Shown: positions 19,485 through 28,407 of the stretch, piece by piece
How positions within the stretch are numbered: the stretch's first letter is position 1
How the letters are laid out: each line of letters begins with the position of its first letter
Assembly: GCF_000347035.1 (NCBI RefSeq)
Contig: NZ_ANIJ01000018.1
Location: 372,001 to 436,000, forward strand
Direction: 5' to 3'
DNA: 64,000 nucleotides
Source: Leptospira sp. B5-022
Lineage (GTDB): Bacteria > Spirochaetota > Leptospiria > Leptospirales > Leptospiraceae
The notes under the pieces: generated by a model
Databases searched by the model: none
What the model was told of the DNA's origin: nothing
The model's input: the letters and a program-made list of their open reading frames with translations, nothing else
Made by a program: the position numbers and the translations under genes

Positions 19485-21884
19485 CTATTCGTGAATATAA
19501 CCCCAGCTTTCCAACACTTTTCGGACTTCTTTTCCTAAAGCCGCCTGCTCGGAAGATTCGGAATTTCCGGAAAGACCGGCATCGTTATAAAAATAAGGTA
19601 ATTTAGAAGTTTTGAATTCGTAAGGAACTTTTGCAGAAGCCACTGATTCGGGAGAATCTCTATAAATTTTAGAACTCGCTTCCGATAGAATTCCCCATTT
19701 TCCGGATTTATAATCTTCCTGCTTCCCGTCTTTGGAAACGGACAAACGAAATCCAAAAACAGGTTCAACCGTGTAAAAAGAGAGGATATTTTCTTTTCCG
19801 GGGGCCTGTTTGACAGTGAGGGAAGCGGACTTCGCTTCCAATCTATTCTCTATAAATGGAATGTCAGATTGTATTTTATAAATACCGGCTTGGATCCCGA
19901 TCTCTATTTTGCGAGTACATTCTTTTTCGCAAGCTGGCAATCTAAGTTTGAAAACATTCTTCTTTAAACTATGACTTTCCAATTCTTCTCTTGCTTTTGT
20001 TAGAAGTGACGAATCGGTCGAAGAAAGATTTCGTAGTTCTCCCGGATCTTCCATTAAGGAATAGAATTCCTCGGACATTTTATGAGGTTCTCCTTCTTTG
20101 GTTCTTCGTACGAAATCGTAACCTGGGTATCTGCGAATAAGTTTGTATTCTTTGGTTCGAATCGATTCAGAAAACCGTCCCTCCGTATATACGAAGTTTT
20201 CGGATTGTGGACCTTCTTCACCATAGATCGCTTTAGAATAATCGTTTCCATCGCAAGTATTCGGATCACAAGGGAATCCCAAAACCCCTGCTAAAGTTGG
20301 AAAAAGGGAAAGTAAGGAGACTTGTTCGGAGAATATCTTTTTTTGAATATTCTGTTTTTCTGATGCAGGTGGATGAATGATCCAAGGAACCTTGATTTCT
20401 TCGTCGTAATGGGTTTCACCGTGAGCATGCAGATTTTCCGCCACGAAATGGTGATGGTAATAATGTTCCATAGATTGTAATTCTCCATGGTCTGCGACTA
20501 CGGCGATCCAGGACTTATCGAAAGCCCCAGTCTTTTTAGCTTCTTCTAAAATTTTGCCTATAACCTCGTCCGTATAAAGGATTTCCGCCATGTACTTTCT
20601 GACATAAGGATCGTAACTGTTCCAGATCTTTGGATCCGTCTTCTTTGCTAGAATGTCCATGTATTTTTTTTCGGGCAGATAAGGATAATGAGGAGTGTTG
20701 ATGTTTATATGTAGGAAAAATCTTCTGTTTTTATTCTCATTCAGGAATTGGACGGATTCTGCAAGTATAAGTTCCGTATCGTCTTTATCTTTTCCGGGTT
20801 GGAATAATTTATGAAATCCTAGATCCACCCCTACGCCGGTATAATCCAGTAGGAATACGTTATTCATAAGACTCGCAGTCAGGTACCCTTTGGATCTGAG
20901 ATGGTTCGGAAGTGTTTCGGGTTTTTTAGAATAGAATATTTTTCGATGAAGATTGCTCGAATAGAACCAGGCATTCCCAAGACCTAATTCGGATGCGATT
21001 TTAGAAGTGAAAAAAGAGATCATACTCGGCTTAGTCCAATTTCCATTAGAGAAAGCGTTTTCAAAAACGATGGAATCGGAAGCAAGTTCGTCCAAATAAG
21101 GACTCGTAGGGACTGGAGATCCGCCGAAACCTAAACGATCCGGGCGAAGAGCATCTACAACGATCAATATTACGTTTTCTTTAGGTCCCCAAAGCTCCGG
21201 ATCGGCAACGGAAGAATACAATGTAGGCTGTCCTACAAACATTAGGTCGTTCTGATTTTTGGGGAACCATTCAAAGTTCCAAGTGATGGAAGGATCCTCT
21301 TCCAAAGATTTGGAAAGTGATTCCGGGATCTTGATCTTGTGATCGATCCATTCTTTTCCTTGGCTTTGTACATCTTCCGAGAATACTACCGAATCCCCCA
21401 ACTTCACGACCAGTTTCCCGGAGCTAGGAACATTCTCCCCTGAGGAAGCAAGCGCAGTGGTGGAAAAATCCAAAACGACATTTTGAAGATCGTAAAGTTT
21501 TGCCCCAGGGATGATGAACTCGGAGGAAATATCACAACCGCCGTTTTTGAAAAGTAACAAACTGTCCCGGGACTCGTTCAGTAAAGTTCGTTTATCTTTT
21601 AGGATGGTAAGCTGGGTGTTTCTCCATTTCTCATGAAGAGGGAGTTCCGAATAACGGGACGGATTTTTTTTATAATGATAAGCGATCTTTTGGACGGCTT
21701 CTTCCGAGTTTCCTCGGCAAACACTCCCTGGTTTTTTTAAGGAACGAAGTCCGTCCCAAACGGGGATAATGGTTTCTTCTTCTTTCGAAAACGATCCGGG
21801 AAAAATTTGCCTACAATCCGTGTAAAGATAACATAACAAGATCGGGATCAATATTCTAGAAAGTTTGGAATCAAAAGAAATCAT
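19485..21884 (-). CDS. Sulfatase-fold (alkaline phosphatase superfamily) lipoprotein with Thr nucleophile
   Basis: A 799-residue predicted lipoprotein from the ATG at 21884; the leader ends at LYTDC (Cys24). After an unassigned region (25-235) comes a sulfatase/phosphotransferase domain: ENVILIVVDALRPDRLGFGG (metal-binding Asp244), NGNWTKPSM where the nucleophile position is Thr284, HYPYLPEKKY, and VADHGELQS. True sulfatases need Cys or Ser in CxPSR; a Thr is typical of LtaS, EptA and other phospho-transferases. It may therefore transfer or hydrolyse phosphoester groups rather than sulfate esters. The C-terminal 180 residues are beta-rich. It is bracketed by two GC-rich dyad elements. Substrate unknown. 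Confidence 0.82.
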   Translation of the reverse strand: MISFDSKLSRILIPILLCYLYTDCRQIFPGSFSKEEETIIPVWDGLRSLKKPGSVCRGNSEEAVQKIAYHYKKNPSRYSELPLHEKWRNTQLTILKDKRTLLNESRDSLLLFKNGGCDISSEFIIPGAKLYDLQNVVLDFSTTALASSGENVPSSGKLVVKLGDSVVFSEDVQSQGKEWIDHKIKIPESLSKSLEEDPSITWNFEWFPKNQNDLMFVGQPTLYSSVADPELWGPKENVILIVVDALRPDRLGFGGSPVPTSPYLDELASDSIVFENAFSNGNWTKPSMISFFTSKIASELGLGNAWFYSSNLHRKIFYSKKPETLPNHLRSKGYLTASLMNNVFLLDYTGVGVDLGFHKLFQPGKDKDDTELILAESVQFLNENKNRRFFLHININTPHYPYLPEKKYMDILAKKTDPKIWNSYDPYVRKYMAEILYTDEVIGKILEEAKKTGAFDKSWIAVVADHGELQSMEHYYHHHFVAENLHAHGETHYDEEIKVPWIIHPPASEKQNIQKKIFSEQVSLLSLFPTLAGVLGFPCDPNTCDGNDYSKAIYGEEGPQSENFVYTEGRFSESIRTKEYKLIRRYPGYDFVRRTKEGEPHKMSEEFYSLMEDPGELRNLSSTDSSLLTKAREELESHSLKKNVFKLRLPACEKECTRKIEIGIQAGIYKIQSDIPFIENRLEAKSASLTVKQAPGKENILSFYTVEPVFGFRLSVSKDGKQEDYKSGKWGILSEASSKIYRDSPESVASAKVPYEFKTSKLPYFYNDAGLSGNSESSEQAALGKEVRKVLESWGYIHE

Positions 21885-21942
21885 AAGGAACAAGGACAGA
21901 ATTTTACTTGAGGGGTTCGCTTACAACACTTATAGTCCGCAA

Positions 21943-21967
21943 CGCGGGCTTTAGGAGCGAAGCGACT
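21943..21967. repeat. GC-rich dyad element, copy 2 (upstream of the sulfatase-fold gene)
   Basis: CGCGGGCTT (21943-21951) is followed by GAGCGAAGCGACT (21955-21967), similar in layout to the element at 19444-19470 but with a diverged hairpin arm. It lies about 60 bp before the sulfatase-fold gene start. Confidence 0.4.
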
Positions 21968-22015
21968 ATCATCTTGATGAACACCATTCAGTCGATTGTT
22001 GGTTGAGTAAACAGA

Positions 22016-22025
22016 ACGTTCGTTA
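22016..22025. promoter_or_regulatory. AACGTTCGTT motif upstream of the dehydratase pair
   Basis: An exact copy of the 10-mer, about 105 bp before the first dehydratase gene and inside the probable promoter. The same word occurs upstream of the FAS gene, which links two fatty-acid loci. Confidence 0.45.
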
Positions 22026-22130
22026 CTAAAAATTCAATGGACCTGTGGGATCGGTGTCTAAAAAATAGGGCCGTAGAAACGATCTTCGACACTTCGAAGG
22101 TTTTTTAAACCAATCCCAAGGAAAAGGATT

Positions 22131-22583
22131 ATGGCAGAAAAAGGCATTTCAAAAGACCTGATCGGCACAAAACTCGACTCCTACGAATTCGACGTAGAAA
22201 GAGGAAAAATCAAAGAGTTTTGTCTCGCGATCGGTGAAACCAATCCGATATACTTCGATCTAGAAGCGGCAAAAAAAGCGGGATACGAGGATATTCCAGC
22301 TCCTCCTACATTTCCCACAGTGATCCAGTTTTGGGGATATCCTAAAATTTGGAAAGATATGGAGAACATGGGAGTGGATACTTCCAGGATCCTACATCTA
22401 AAAGAAAAATATAATTATGTTAAAACTCTTTACCCTGGCAGAGTTTCTTCTCAGGGAGAATGTGTTAACGTTACCGTCGGTAAAATGGATACGATGACTT
22501 TCCGCACTACCATTCGTAATGCCAAGGGTGAAACCGTGATCGAAGCGGAGATGTCCATTTTCATCCGTAAACCGGAACAGTGA
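22131..22583 (+). CDS. HadA/HadC-like MaoC-family dehydratase subunit
   Basis: A 150-residue single hot-dog protein of the FAS1-type dehydratase family. It has the family layout ([38 protein letters not shown]) but lacks the catalytic Asp-x4-His of MaoC enzymes: the equivalent reads GETNPIYFD. In mycobacteria HadA and HadC are likewise the non-catalytic partners of HadB. A strong Shine-Dalgarno (AAGGAAAAGG) precedes the ATG. The catalytic partner follows 10 nt downstream, so the two should form a heterodimer that dehydrates 3-hydroxyacyl-ACP or hydrates enoyl-CoA. The mycobacterial parallel is from family knowledge; substrate is inferred. Confidence 0.85.
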   Translation: MAEKGISKDLIGTKLDSYEFDVERGKIKEFCLAIGETNPIYFDLEAAKKAGYEDIPAPPTFPTVIQFWGYPKIWKDMENMGVDTSRILHLKEKYNYVKTLYPGRVSSQGECVNVTVGKMDTMTFRTTIRNAKGETVIEAEMSIFIRKPEQ

Positions 22584-22593
22584 TAGGAGGATT

Positions 22594-23013
22594 ATGATGA
22601 GTAAGATTGAATTCGATAAATACGAAGTAGGACAAGAACTCCCTCCTTTAAAAGTGGATACGGTTACGCATGCGCATTTAGTGCGTTATGCGGGAGCAAG
22701 CGGCGACTTTAACCCTATCCATAACGATCCGGATTTCGCTCGTAAGACCGGATTGGACGGAACGATCGCACACGGTATGTTCGTAATGGCTCAGATCGGA
22801 AGACTTTGCACTTCCTGGGCAGACCAAAAGCAGATCAAAGAATTCGGAGTCACTTTCAAAGCGATGACCAAACCCGGACAAACATTGACTTGTTCCGGTA
22901 AGATCAAACGTAAGAAAGAAGAAAACGGAGAAAAGCTGCTTACGGTAGCCGTTGAAGCTGCTGATGAATCCGGAGAAGTAAAAGCTTCCGGAGAATTAGT
23001 AGTTATTTGCTGA
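22594..23013 (+). CDS. HadB-like catalytic MaoC-family dehydratase/hydratase subunit
   Basis: A 139-residue hot-dog protein with an intact hydratase-2 motif, GASGDFNPIHND (Asp38, His43), and the following IAHGMFVMAQIGR. It should catalyse (R)-specific dehydration or hydration of 3-hydroxyacyl chains with the preceding HadA-like subunit. AGGAGG lies 3 nt before the first ATG (22594) and 6 nt before a second ATG (22597), so translation may begin at either. The operon ends in a clear terminator at 23038-23064. With the type I FAS it forms a second fatty-acid dehydration system in this window. Confidence 0.88.
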   Translation: MMSKIEFDKYEVGQELPPLKVDTVTHAHLVRYAGASGDFNPIHNDPDFARKTGLDGTIAHGMFVMAQIGRLCTSWADQKQIKEFGVTFKAMTKPGQTLTCSGKIKRKKEENGEKLLTVAVEAADESGEVKASGELVVIC

Positions 23014-23037
23014 TCTTTTCGTTTTTCTAAATTATAA

Positions 23038-23064
23038 AGGCCTCCGGATCTCGGAGGCTTTTTT
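23038..23064 (+). terminator. Rho-independent terminator of the dehydratase operon
   Basis: GCCTCCG (23040-23046) pairs with CGGAGGC (23052-23058) around a 5-nt loop and is followed directly by TTTTTT. It lies 25 bp after the HadB-like gene. Confidence 0.9.
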
Positions 23065-23131
23065 ATGCCCGGATATTTTTCCTTACAAAAATAGATTGTC
23101 CTTCTTTAATATTTAGATATGTTTATTGCCC

Positions 23132-23488
23132 ATGATAAACGCGGCAAAAAGTGTGCAGTTTTTCGGGATTTTCTTATTGATCGAAGGACTTCTTTTGATC
23201 ACGGTCCCGAATTTTTTCCTGGGTCTATTCCTATTAAGTGCAAGTGATGTTTGGGTAAGAGTGGTCGGTCTCACTCTGATCATATTAGGATATTTTTATT
23301 TTAGAATGGGTCAGGAGAATGTTCGTCTTTTCTTAAAATTGACCACTCATTCCAGAACGTTCCAGTTTTTGGTCTTAATTTCATTCGTGGCTCTTGGATG
23401 GATCCATCCTATGATCTTGTTGCCGAGCGGATTCGAATTTTTATGTGGGGTTTGGACCTTCTCCCTTTTAAATAAGGAAAAGCCGTAA
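23132..23488 (+). CDS. Small integral membrane protein, unknown function
   Basis: About 118 residues from the ATG at 23132 (a TTG at 23126 adds two). Four hydrophobic segments are visible: FFGIFLLIEGLLLITVP, FFLGLFLLSAS with VVGLTLIILGYFYF, FQFLVLISFVALGW, and a final PMILLPSGFEFLCGVWTF. No charged catalytic motif is evident and I do not recognise the family. It converges with the SpoIIE phosphatase gene, whose stop lies 6 bp away. Confidence 0.7.
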   Translation: MINAAKSVQFFGIFLLIEGLLLITVPNFFLGLFLLSASDVWVRVVGLTLIILGYFYFRMGQENVRLFLKLTTHSRTFQFLVLISFVALGWIHPMILLPSGFEFLCGVWTFSLLNKEKP

Positions 23489-23494
23489 TTTTTT

Positions 23495-25588
23495 TTACGC
23501 AGGGTATTCCGGAGTTTCTCTGGATTCGATCGCGATGATGGTGATATCATCATATCTTTGTTCGTCTCCTCTGGACTTTTCTTCCAATACGACCAATTCT
23601 TCCAATAGTTTTTGGAGACCGACATTGGAAAGTGTGGAAGCTCTTGATGCGATCGTTTCCACAGTGCTCCATCTATTCTCCTTTCTTCTGTTCTCGATAA
23701 GTCCATCCGAAAAAAGTAATAAACGGCTTCCTAAGGGAAACTTATAAGTGGAGAATTCGATCTCCAAATCATCGAATAGTCCTAAGATTGGACCCGTTTT
23801 GTGCAATAATTCGTAATTACCGCCGGGAGAAAGAAGCACTTGATCCGGATGTCCCGCGGAAGCATAGAGCACTTCTTTTTTTTCCAAATAGATATCGGCA
23901 ACAAAACAAGGGAAAATACTTTCCAAGGTATCGAACTTTCTTAAAAATCTTCCATTCAATTCTTTTAATACATGAGTAGGGCAGGCTAGTTTTTTTAACT
24001 CTTCGTATTCCGTTTTTAAGGCCATAGTCATAAGACTCGCTTGCACCCCATGTCCTACGGCATCCGCTAAAAGTACTCTCACTTGTCCCGGGTTGATCTC
24101 CGAGATGTCTAAGAAATCCCCTCCAACTTTTTCCAAAGGTTTATATACGTAATCGAAACGGATCCCTTTTATCTCTCTTTCCGGCGGAGTTAGGATCTTT
24201 CTTTGTACGTTCTGAGCGATCTCTAACTCCCTATTGATCTGTTGTAAAGTGTCGTTTAGGGTCCTGGTCCTATCTTCTACCTTTTGTACCAATTTTTCCT
24301 TCATTTCGAAAAGTTCTAGGTTCATGGTCTGTAGATCTTCGGTAAGAAGTTTTGCTTCTTTATATTTGGAAGAACGGTCCGAAGCGATCACTAAAGATTG
24401 TAAGAACACGAAAAGTACAAGTGCAATATGAGAGACCTGATGCGAGGAAACTTTCAGGATATAAGTATAGAATAGATCGATCGCAACTCCTAAGAATAGT
24501 ATCCCGGAACCGTATAAAATATAAGAAGAATTACTTTCTTTATCAAAATCTATTCCGAAGATCACGTAGATCACATATCCGATTGTGATCCCTATGAACA
24601 AATGGAAATAGGCAACCTTACTACTGTTGAATTCCAAAGAACCGAATAAGGTCATTATAATAAATAGCGAAATGATCGCTAAGGAAATCTGTACGTATAG
24701 TTTGGATGCATAAACGCTGAAGGTTTCATAAAAGAAAAGCAGGTACAATCCGGTGGCACACATCATGGAGATCTGTTCTATCATCTGGATCCCGTTTTGA
24801 TTGATAGATGGGAAAAATTCCATCAGTAACCTTGTATTTGTAACAAGGGCCCTAAGACTGATCGCCATACTCATAAAACCGAAATACAGAGGAGCTTTGC
24901 TGGATCTTAAGTACAAATACAAAGAGATATGATAGAGCCCCATGATCACTAAACTGGAGAATGCAAAAATTTCGGTAAAGATGGTCCTTGTTCTTGTGGA
25001 TAACATCACTTCGGAGGGACCTAATTTGATCGGAGAGCTTATCCCTCCCTGCCTAGCGAAATTATTCGTAACGAAAAGTGAAACTTCCATCTGACTGGAA
25101 CTAGGAACGAAAGAAAAAGATCTAGGCTGCACCCTGGCAACGCTGGATTTAGGTGAAGTAGACGGGGTTCCCGATTCTCCTAAGAATTCTCCGTCTAAGT
25201 ATAACCGATAGGAACTCCAAACGGTACCTACGCTTAGAGTAAGAACCTTCCCCACCCAAACATCGGGTAAAAGTATCTTTAATCGATAAGTAGCATAACC
25301 TAACCTTTCATAAGATGGATGTAATTCGGTCTCTCTATTCCAAGAACCTGGAACCGTCATATTCCCATGAAAGGACTCTAAAATCTTACCAGGCTCTTGG
25401 CTCCAGAAAAATTCCCATTCTCCGGAAAGATCTACCGGGCCGGAACTTGCACTTTGGATCCCTCTGAGGTCGATTATCCCTTTGTAGGCGCGTAAGTTTT
25501 CTTCCTTATGCCATGGGGTGAGAGACAAAAGGAAAATGAGGAAGCCGATGGGTCCTAATAAAAAGAATAAGTATTTTGCCGTGTGCAT
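23495..25588 (-). CDS. 7TM sensor with SpoIIE-type PP2C serine phosphatase
   Basis: A 697-residue signalling protein. A signal-anchor is followed by a periplasmic jelly-roll sensor domain (about 40-180; SGEWEFFW, VPGSWN, YRLYLDGEFLGESG) of the 7TMR-DISM type, seven membrane helices (about 190-390), a coiled coil (about 400-455) and a SpoIIE/PP2C phosphatase (about 470-690) with GGDFLDIS, LLADAVGHG and LFSDGLIENR metal-binding motifs. Such proteins dephosphorylate anti-sigma antagonists in partner-switching systems. A STAS antagonist is encoded at 40056. It is transcribed alone. The ligand is unknown. Confidence 0.9.
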   Translation of the reverse strand: MHTAKYLFFLLGPIGFLIFLLSLTPWHKEENLRAYKGIIDLRGIQSASSGPVDLSGEWEFFWSQEPGKILESFHGNMTVPGSWNRETELHPSYERLGYATYRLKILLPDVWVGKVLTLSVGTVWSSYRLYLDGEFLGESGTPSTSPKSSVARVQPRSFSFVPSSSQMEVSLFVTNNFARQGGISSPIKLGPSEVMLSTRTRTIFTEIFAFSSLVIMGLYHISLYLYLRSSKAPLYFGFMSMAISLRALVTNTRLLMEFFPSINQNGIQMIEQISMMCATGLYLLFFYETFSVYASKLYVQISLAIISLFIIMTLFGSLEFNSSKVAYFHLFIGITIGYVIYVIFGIDFDKESNSSYILYGSGILFLGVAIDLFYTYILKVSSHQVSHIALVLFVFLQSLVIASDRSSKYKEAKLLTEDLQTMNLELFEMKEKLVQKVEDRTRTLNDTLQQINRELEIAQNVQRKILTPPEREIKGIRFDYVYKPLEKVGGDFLDISEINPGQVRVLLADAVGHGVQASLMTMALKTEYEELKKLACPTHVLKELNGRFLRKFDTLESIFPCFVADIYLEKKEVLYASAGHPDQVLLSPGGNYELLHKTGPILGLFDDLEIEFSTYKFPLGSRLLLFSDGLIENRRKENRWSTVETIASRASTLSNVGLQKLLEELVVLEEKSRGDEQRYDDITIIAIESRETPEYPA

Positions 25589-25894
25589 TGAGCAGGAAGG
25601 TTGGGACCATCCTCCATCGGTTTATATTTTCTCGTCAATCCTTCTCCGACTAACAAGAGTATTCCGGAGAATTTTGGAAAATAATAATTTCCAAAATCAC
25701 CTTTAGAACATTTGACCTTCTACTTTTTGCTTGGATTCCGTAAATACGAAAGAAGCGGCCCTAAAGTTTCATTCGGGGAACTTCAAAGATTATTAGAGGA
25801 AAAAAAGCGAAGAATTATACGTCCAATACGGTGTTTTTTATAAAAAAGAAGTATTTCGCCGGATCCGCGTGAAAACCTGGAAATTCCTGTTGCC
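25589..25894. other. 306-bp divergent intergenic region
   Basis: Separates the SpoIIE gene (minus) from the TPR lipoprotein gene (plus) and should carry both promoters. It is AT-rich with no dyad longer than about 6 bp that I can see and no plausible small gene. Confidence 0.5.
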
Positions 25895-26728
25895 ATGTCG
25901 CTCCTCCGAAAGATGATGAAAAAGACCGATATTGACCTACAGATGAGCCGTTTTGATTTTCCCAAAAAATATCCTATTTTTGCTAGCGTTACACTCGTAT
26001 TGGCTTTCTATTCCGCTTGTTCAGGGGAGAAGGATGAGCCATCCATTCTAGAGATCAGAGATCTATTGGACTCCGGCCATTTAACGGAATCGGTCCAAAA
26101 GGCGAAGGATAAGGCCCTTACCACCGGGAAAATGGATCAAGTCCATTATTTGAGAGGTTGGATCTATTACTTGCGCAAAGAAGACTCTTCTGCAGAGAAA
26201 GAATATAAACTTTGTTTAAAGGAGAATAAGAACTCTATCGACTGTCTGCGAGGGCTCGCTCAAATCGAAAAACATAAACAGAATTTTGAAAAGGCGGAAA
26301 CAAGATACAAACAAGCCTTAGTGATCGCGCAGGCCTCTAAGGACAAAGAATACAGTTCTATGTTACTTACTGATCTTGGAAATTTGGCGCTTTCTCAGGA
26401 TGAAAGAGAGGAAGCGATGGATTGGTACGATAAATCCATCCAAGTAAAGCCGGAAGGTTCTGCATTTTATGGACTCGGTTTTGTGTATCTATTAAATCGT
26501 GACAAATCTGCTTCGATCCGATCCTTAAAAAAAGGATTAGAAACCGAATACAGGGATTTGATCATTAAGGCGGAAACCTATTATCTTCTGGCGAAGTTAC
26601 AAAACGATTTCGAAAAAAATCCGAAGGCAGCAAGCGAGTCCGCAAAAAAAGCCTTCGAATTATTTCCGGCAATGGAGAAATACTCAAAATCTTGGGAACA
26701 TTATTCCAAACTTTCCAGTTCTAAATAA
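25895..26728 (+). CDS. Tetratricopeptide-repeat lipoprotein
   Basis: A 277-residue protein with a long N-terminus that leads to the lipobox AFYSAC (near residue 42 from this start). In-frame ATGs at codons 7-8 and 17 would give more usual leader lengths; no clear Shine-Dalgarno decides. The mature part carries four or five TPR-like helix pairs (HYLRGWIYYLRKEDSSAEKE, LGNLALSQDEREEAMDWYDK, FYGLGFVYLLNRDKSASIRS). It should be a periplasm-facing scaffold for protein interactions. The DUF2062 gene follows after 11 bp, so the two are likely co-transcribed. Confidence 0.8.
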   Translation: MSLLRKMMKKTDIDLQMSRFDFPKKYPIFASVTLVLAFYSACSGEKDEPSILEIRDLLDSGHLTESVQKAKDKALTTGKMDQVHYLRGWIYYLRKEDSSAEKEYKLCLKENKNSIDCLRGLAQIEKHKQNFEKAETRYKQALVIAQASKDKEYSSMLLTDLGNLALSQDEREEAMDWYDKSIQVKPEGSAFYGLGFVYLLNRDKSASIRSLKKGLETEYRDLIIKAETYYLLAKLQNDFEKNPKAASESAKKAFELFPAMEKYSKSWEHYSKLSSSK

Positions 26729-26739
26729 AACAGGCCATA

Positions 26740-27348
26740 ATGAATTTTCTGAGAACGATCTGGCGGATCATCCATAAACAAATCATCTTACCTTTTCAAG
26801 AATCATACGCTCCGATCCACGAAGTTTGTTTAGGGACCACAATCGGTTTGCTATGGTCTATGACTCCTTTAGTAGGAGTGCAAATGTATTTGGGATTGGG
26901 GACTTGGTTGGTACTTCGATTATTCCGTATCCGTTTTTATCTTCCGATCGCAATCGCAATGATCTGGATCACAAATCCGGTCACAGTTCCGTTTTTCTAC
27001 TCCCTATTCTATTGGACAGGAAAGCAGGTTTTACTTTTACTTGGGATCCCATTCCAGCAAATCAGCTTTGACACGTTATTAGCCATCTCTAAAGAATCGG
27101 AATCAATGGATCTGATCAGCGGATTGTATCATTGGACAATTTTCTTATTCGATAAGATGGGCCTTCCTATGTTTATTGGAGGTTTTGCATTCGGGATCCC
27201 TCTGGCTTTACTAGGTTATCCGATCACATATAACTTATTGAGTTCGTACAGGGCTAGAAGAGCGGAAGAAGAAGGTATCAGTTTGCATGAATGGGAACTA
27301 AAACATGTCAGAAAAGACGTGGGATTGTTCGCTGCAAAATCGCCTTAA
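26740..27348 (+). CDS. DUF2062 integral membrane protein
   Basis: A 202-residue membrane protein that matches the DUF2062 pattern: an amphipathic N-terminus, then the glycine-rich GTTIGLLWSMTPLVGVQMYLG, a conserved MIWITNPVTVPFFYSLFYWTG segment, and a C-terminal pair of helices near 145-180. Function of the family is unknown; members often sit beside envelope or glycosyltransferase genes. It follows the TPR lipoprotein gene closely, which suggests a shared envelope role. Confidence 0.88.
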   Translation: MNFLRTIWRIIHKQIILPFQESYAPIHEVCLGTTIGLLWSMTPLVGVQMYLGLGTWLVLRLFRIRFYLPIAIAMIWITNPVTVPFFYSLFYWTGKQVLLLLGIPFQQISFDTLLAISKESESMDLISGLYHWTIFLFDKMGLPMFIGGFAFGIPLALLGYPITYNLLSSYRARRAEEEGISLHEWELKHVRKDVGLFAAKSP

Positions 27349-27359
27349 ACTCGTCCTAT

Positions 27360-27369
27360 AACGTTCGTT
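27360..27369. promoter_or_regulatory. AACGTTCGTT motif upstream of the DUF2167 gene
   Basis: An exact copy of the 10-mer in the 123-bp gap between the DUF2062 and DUF2167 genes, about 105 bp before the latter's start. The spacing to the gene is about the same as for the copy at 22016. Confidence 0.4.
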
Positions 27370-27471
27370 CTTTTCAATATATTTTTTCTAATTTAAACAT
27401 TATTAGTTGTCCGAATTCCTTGCCGACCGGCATATTATCTGTTACTCGATTTTAATCCCGGGAGAGATTAT

Positions 27472-28407
27472 ATGATTCCTCGATTCTTGGCCGCCTTCTT
27501 TTTTACGGCCATCCTATGGAGTCTTCCTGTTTCCGCTCAAAAATTTGAAACAGATGCAGACTTATTAAAATGGATCAAATCCTTAAAGTATGAAACTAAC
27601 CTAGTACCCCTTACAAATAAGGACGGAAAGGTGATCGCAAATATCCAAGTTCCGAAAGGTTACAAATATCTGAACCCAAAAGACAGTAAGATCGTGTTGG
27701 AAGATGTTTGGGGAAATCCTCCCACTACCGAACCAGGACTAGGGATTTTATTCATCTCTAGCGAAACACCTTTAGACTTGGGTTCCTACGCGATTACAAT
27801 AGATTATGTGGACGAAGGGCATGTGGATGACGAGGATTCCAAAGATATTAATTACGACGACTTATTAGCCGATCTAAAAGACTCTACTAAGGAAGAAAGC
27901 GAACTGAGAAAAAAAGACGGATATTCCGGATTGGAATTAGTAGGCTGGGCCTCTAATCCTTATTATGATTCTGCCGCTAAAAAATTACATTGGGCAAAAG
28001 AATATAAATTCGACGGAACCGAAACAAACACTCTCAATTATAATATTCGGGTTTTAGGAAGAAGCGGTTATCTTCTGCTTAACGTACTCGGGGATATTTC
28101 CGTTTTAAAAAGAGTGGAGAACGATGTTGGTAGGATCCTCGAAAGTGTGGAATTTTCCGAAGGAAACCGTTATGCGGATTATGATTCTAAAATAGATAGT
28201 TTAGCCGCCTATGGGATCGGAGGTTTGATTGCGGGGGGGCTTTTAAAAAAAGCGGGATTATTTGCAGTGATCGGAGGATTTTTGCTTAAAGGAGCAAAAC
28301 TACTGATCCCTGCCGCCATCGGTCTCTTTTACGCTATTAGAAGATTCGTTTTCGGAAAAGGAAAACCGGAAGACACTGCTTCCGGACCGGGCGACAAAGA
28401 AACCTAA
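27472..28407 (+). CDS. DUF2167 membrane-anchored protein
   Basis: A 311-residue protein with a cleavable signal (ending FPVSAQ-like SLPVSAQ), a periplasmic domain (25-235) and one or two C-terminal membrane helices (about 243-290; GGLIAGGLLKKAGLFAVIGG). This is the DUF2167 layout, including LEDVWGNPP, YVDEGHVDDED, GWASNPYYDSAAKKLHWAKE and NYNIRVLGRSGYL. Function unknown; homologues occur in many proteobacteria. It contains a G7 run (28233-28239) at the start of the membrane segment. Its stop overlaps the convergent ketopantoate reductase homologue by 4 bp. Confidence 0.88.
   Translation: MIPRFLAAFFFTAILWSLPVSAQKFETDADLLKWIKSLKYETNLVPLTNKDGKVIANIQVPKGYKYLNPKDSKIVLEDVWGNPPTTEPGLGILFISSETPLDLGSYAITIDYVDEGHVDDEDSKDINYDDLLADLKDSTKEESELRKKDGYSGLELVGWASNPYYDSAAKKLHWAKEYKFDGTETNTLNYNIRVLGRSGYLLLNVLGDISVLKRVENDVGRILESVEFSEGNRYADYDSKIDSLAAYGIGGLIAGGLLKKAGLFAVIGGFLLKGAKLLIPAAIGLFYAIRRFVFGKGKPEDTASGPGDKET

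Noticed and set aside
28233..28239. G7 run in the DUF2167 gene as a phase-variation site
   Set aside because: Seven bases near the C-terminus is short for slippage control and sits in a conserved glycine-rich membrane segment.
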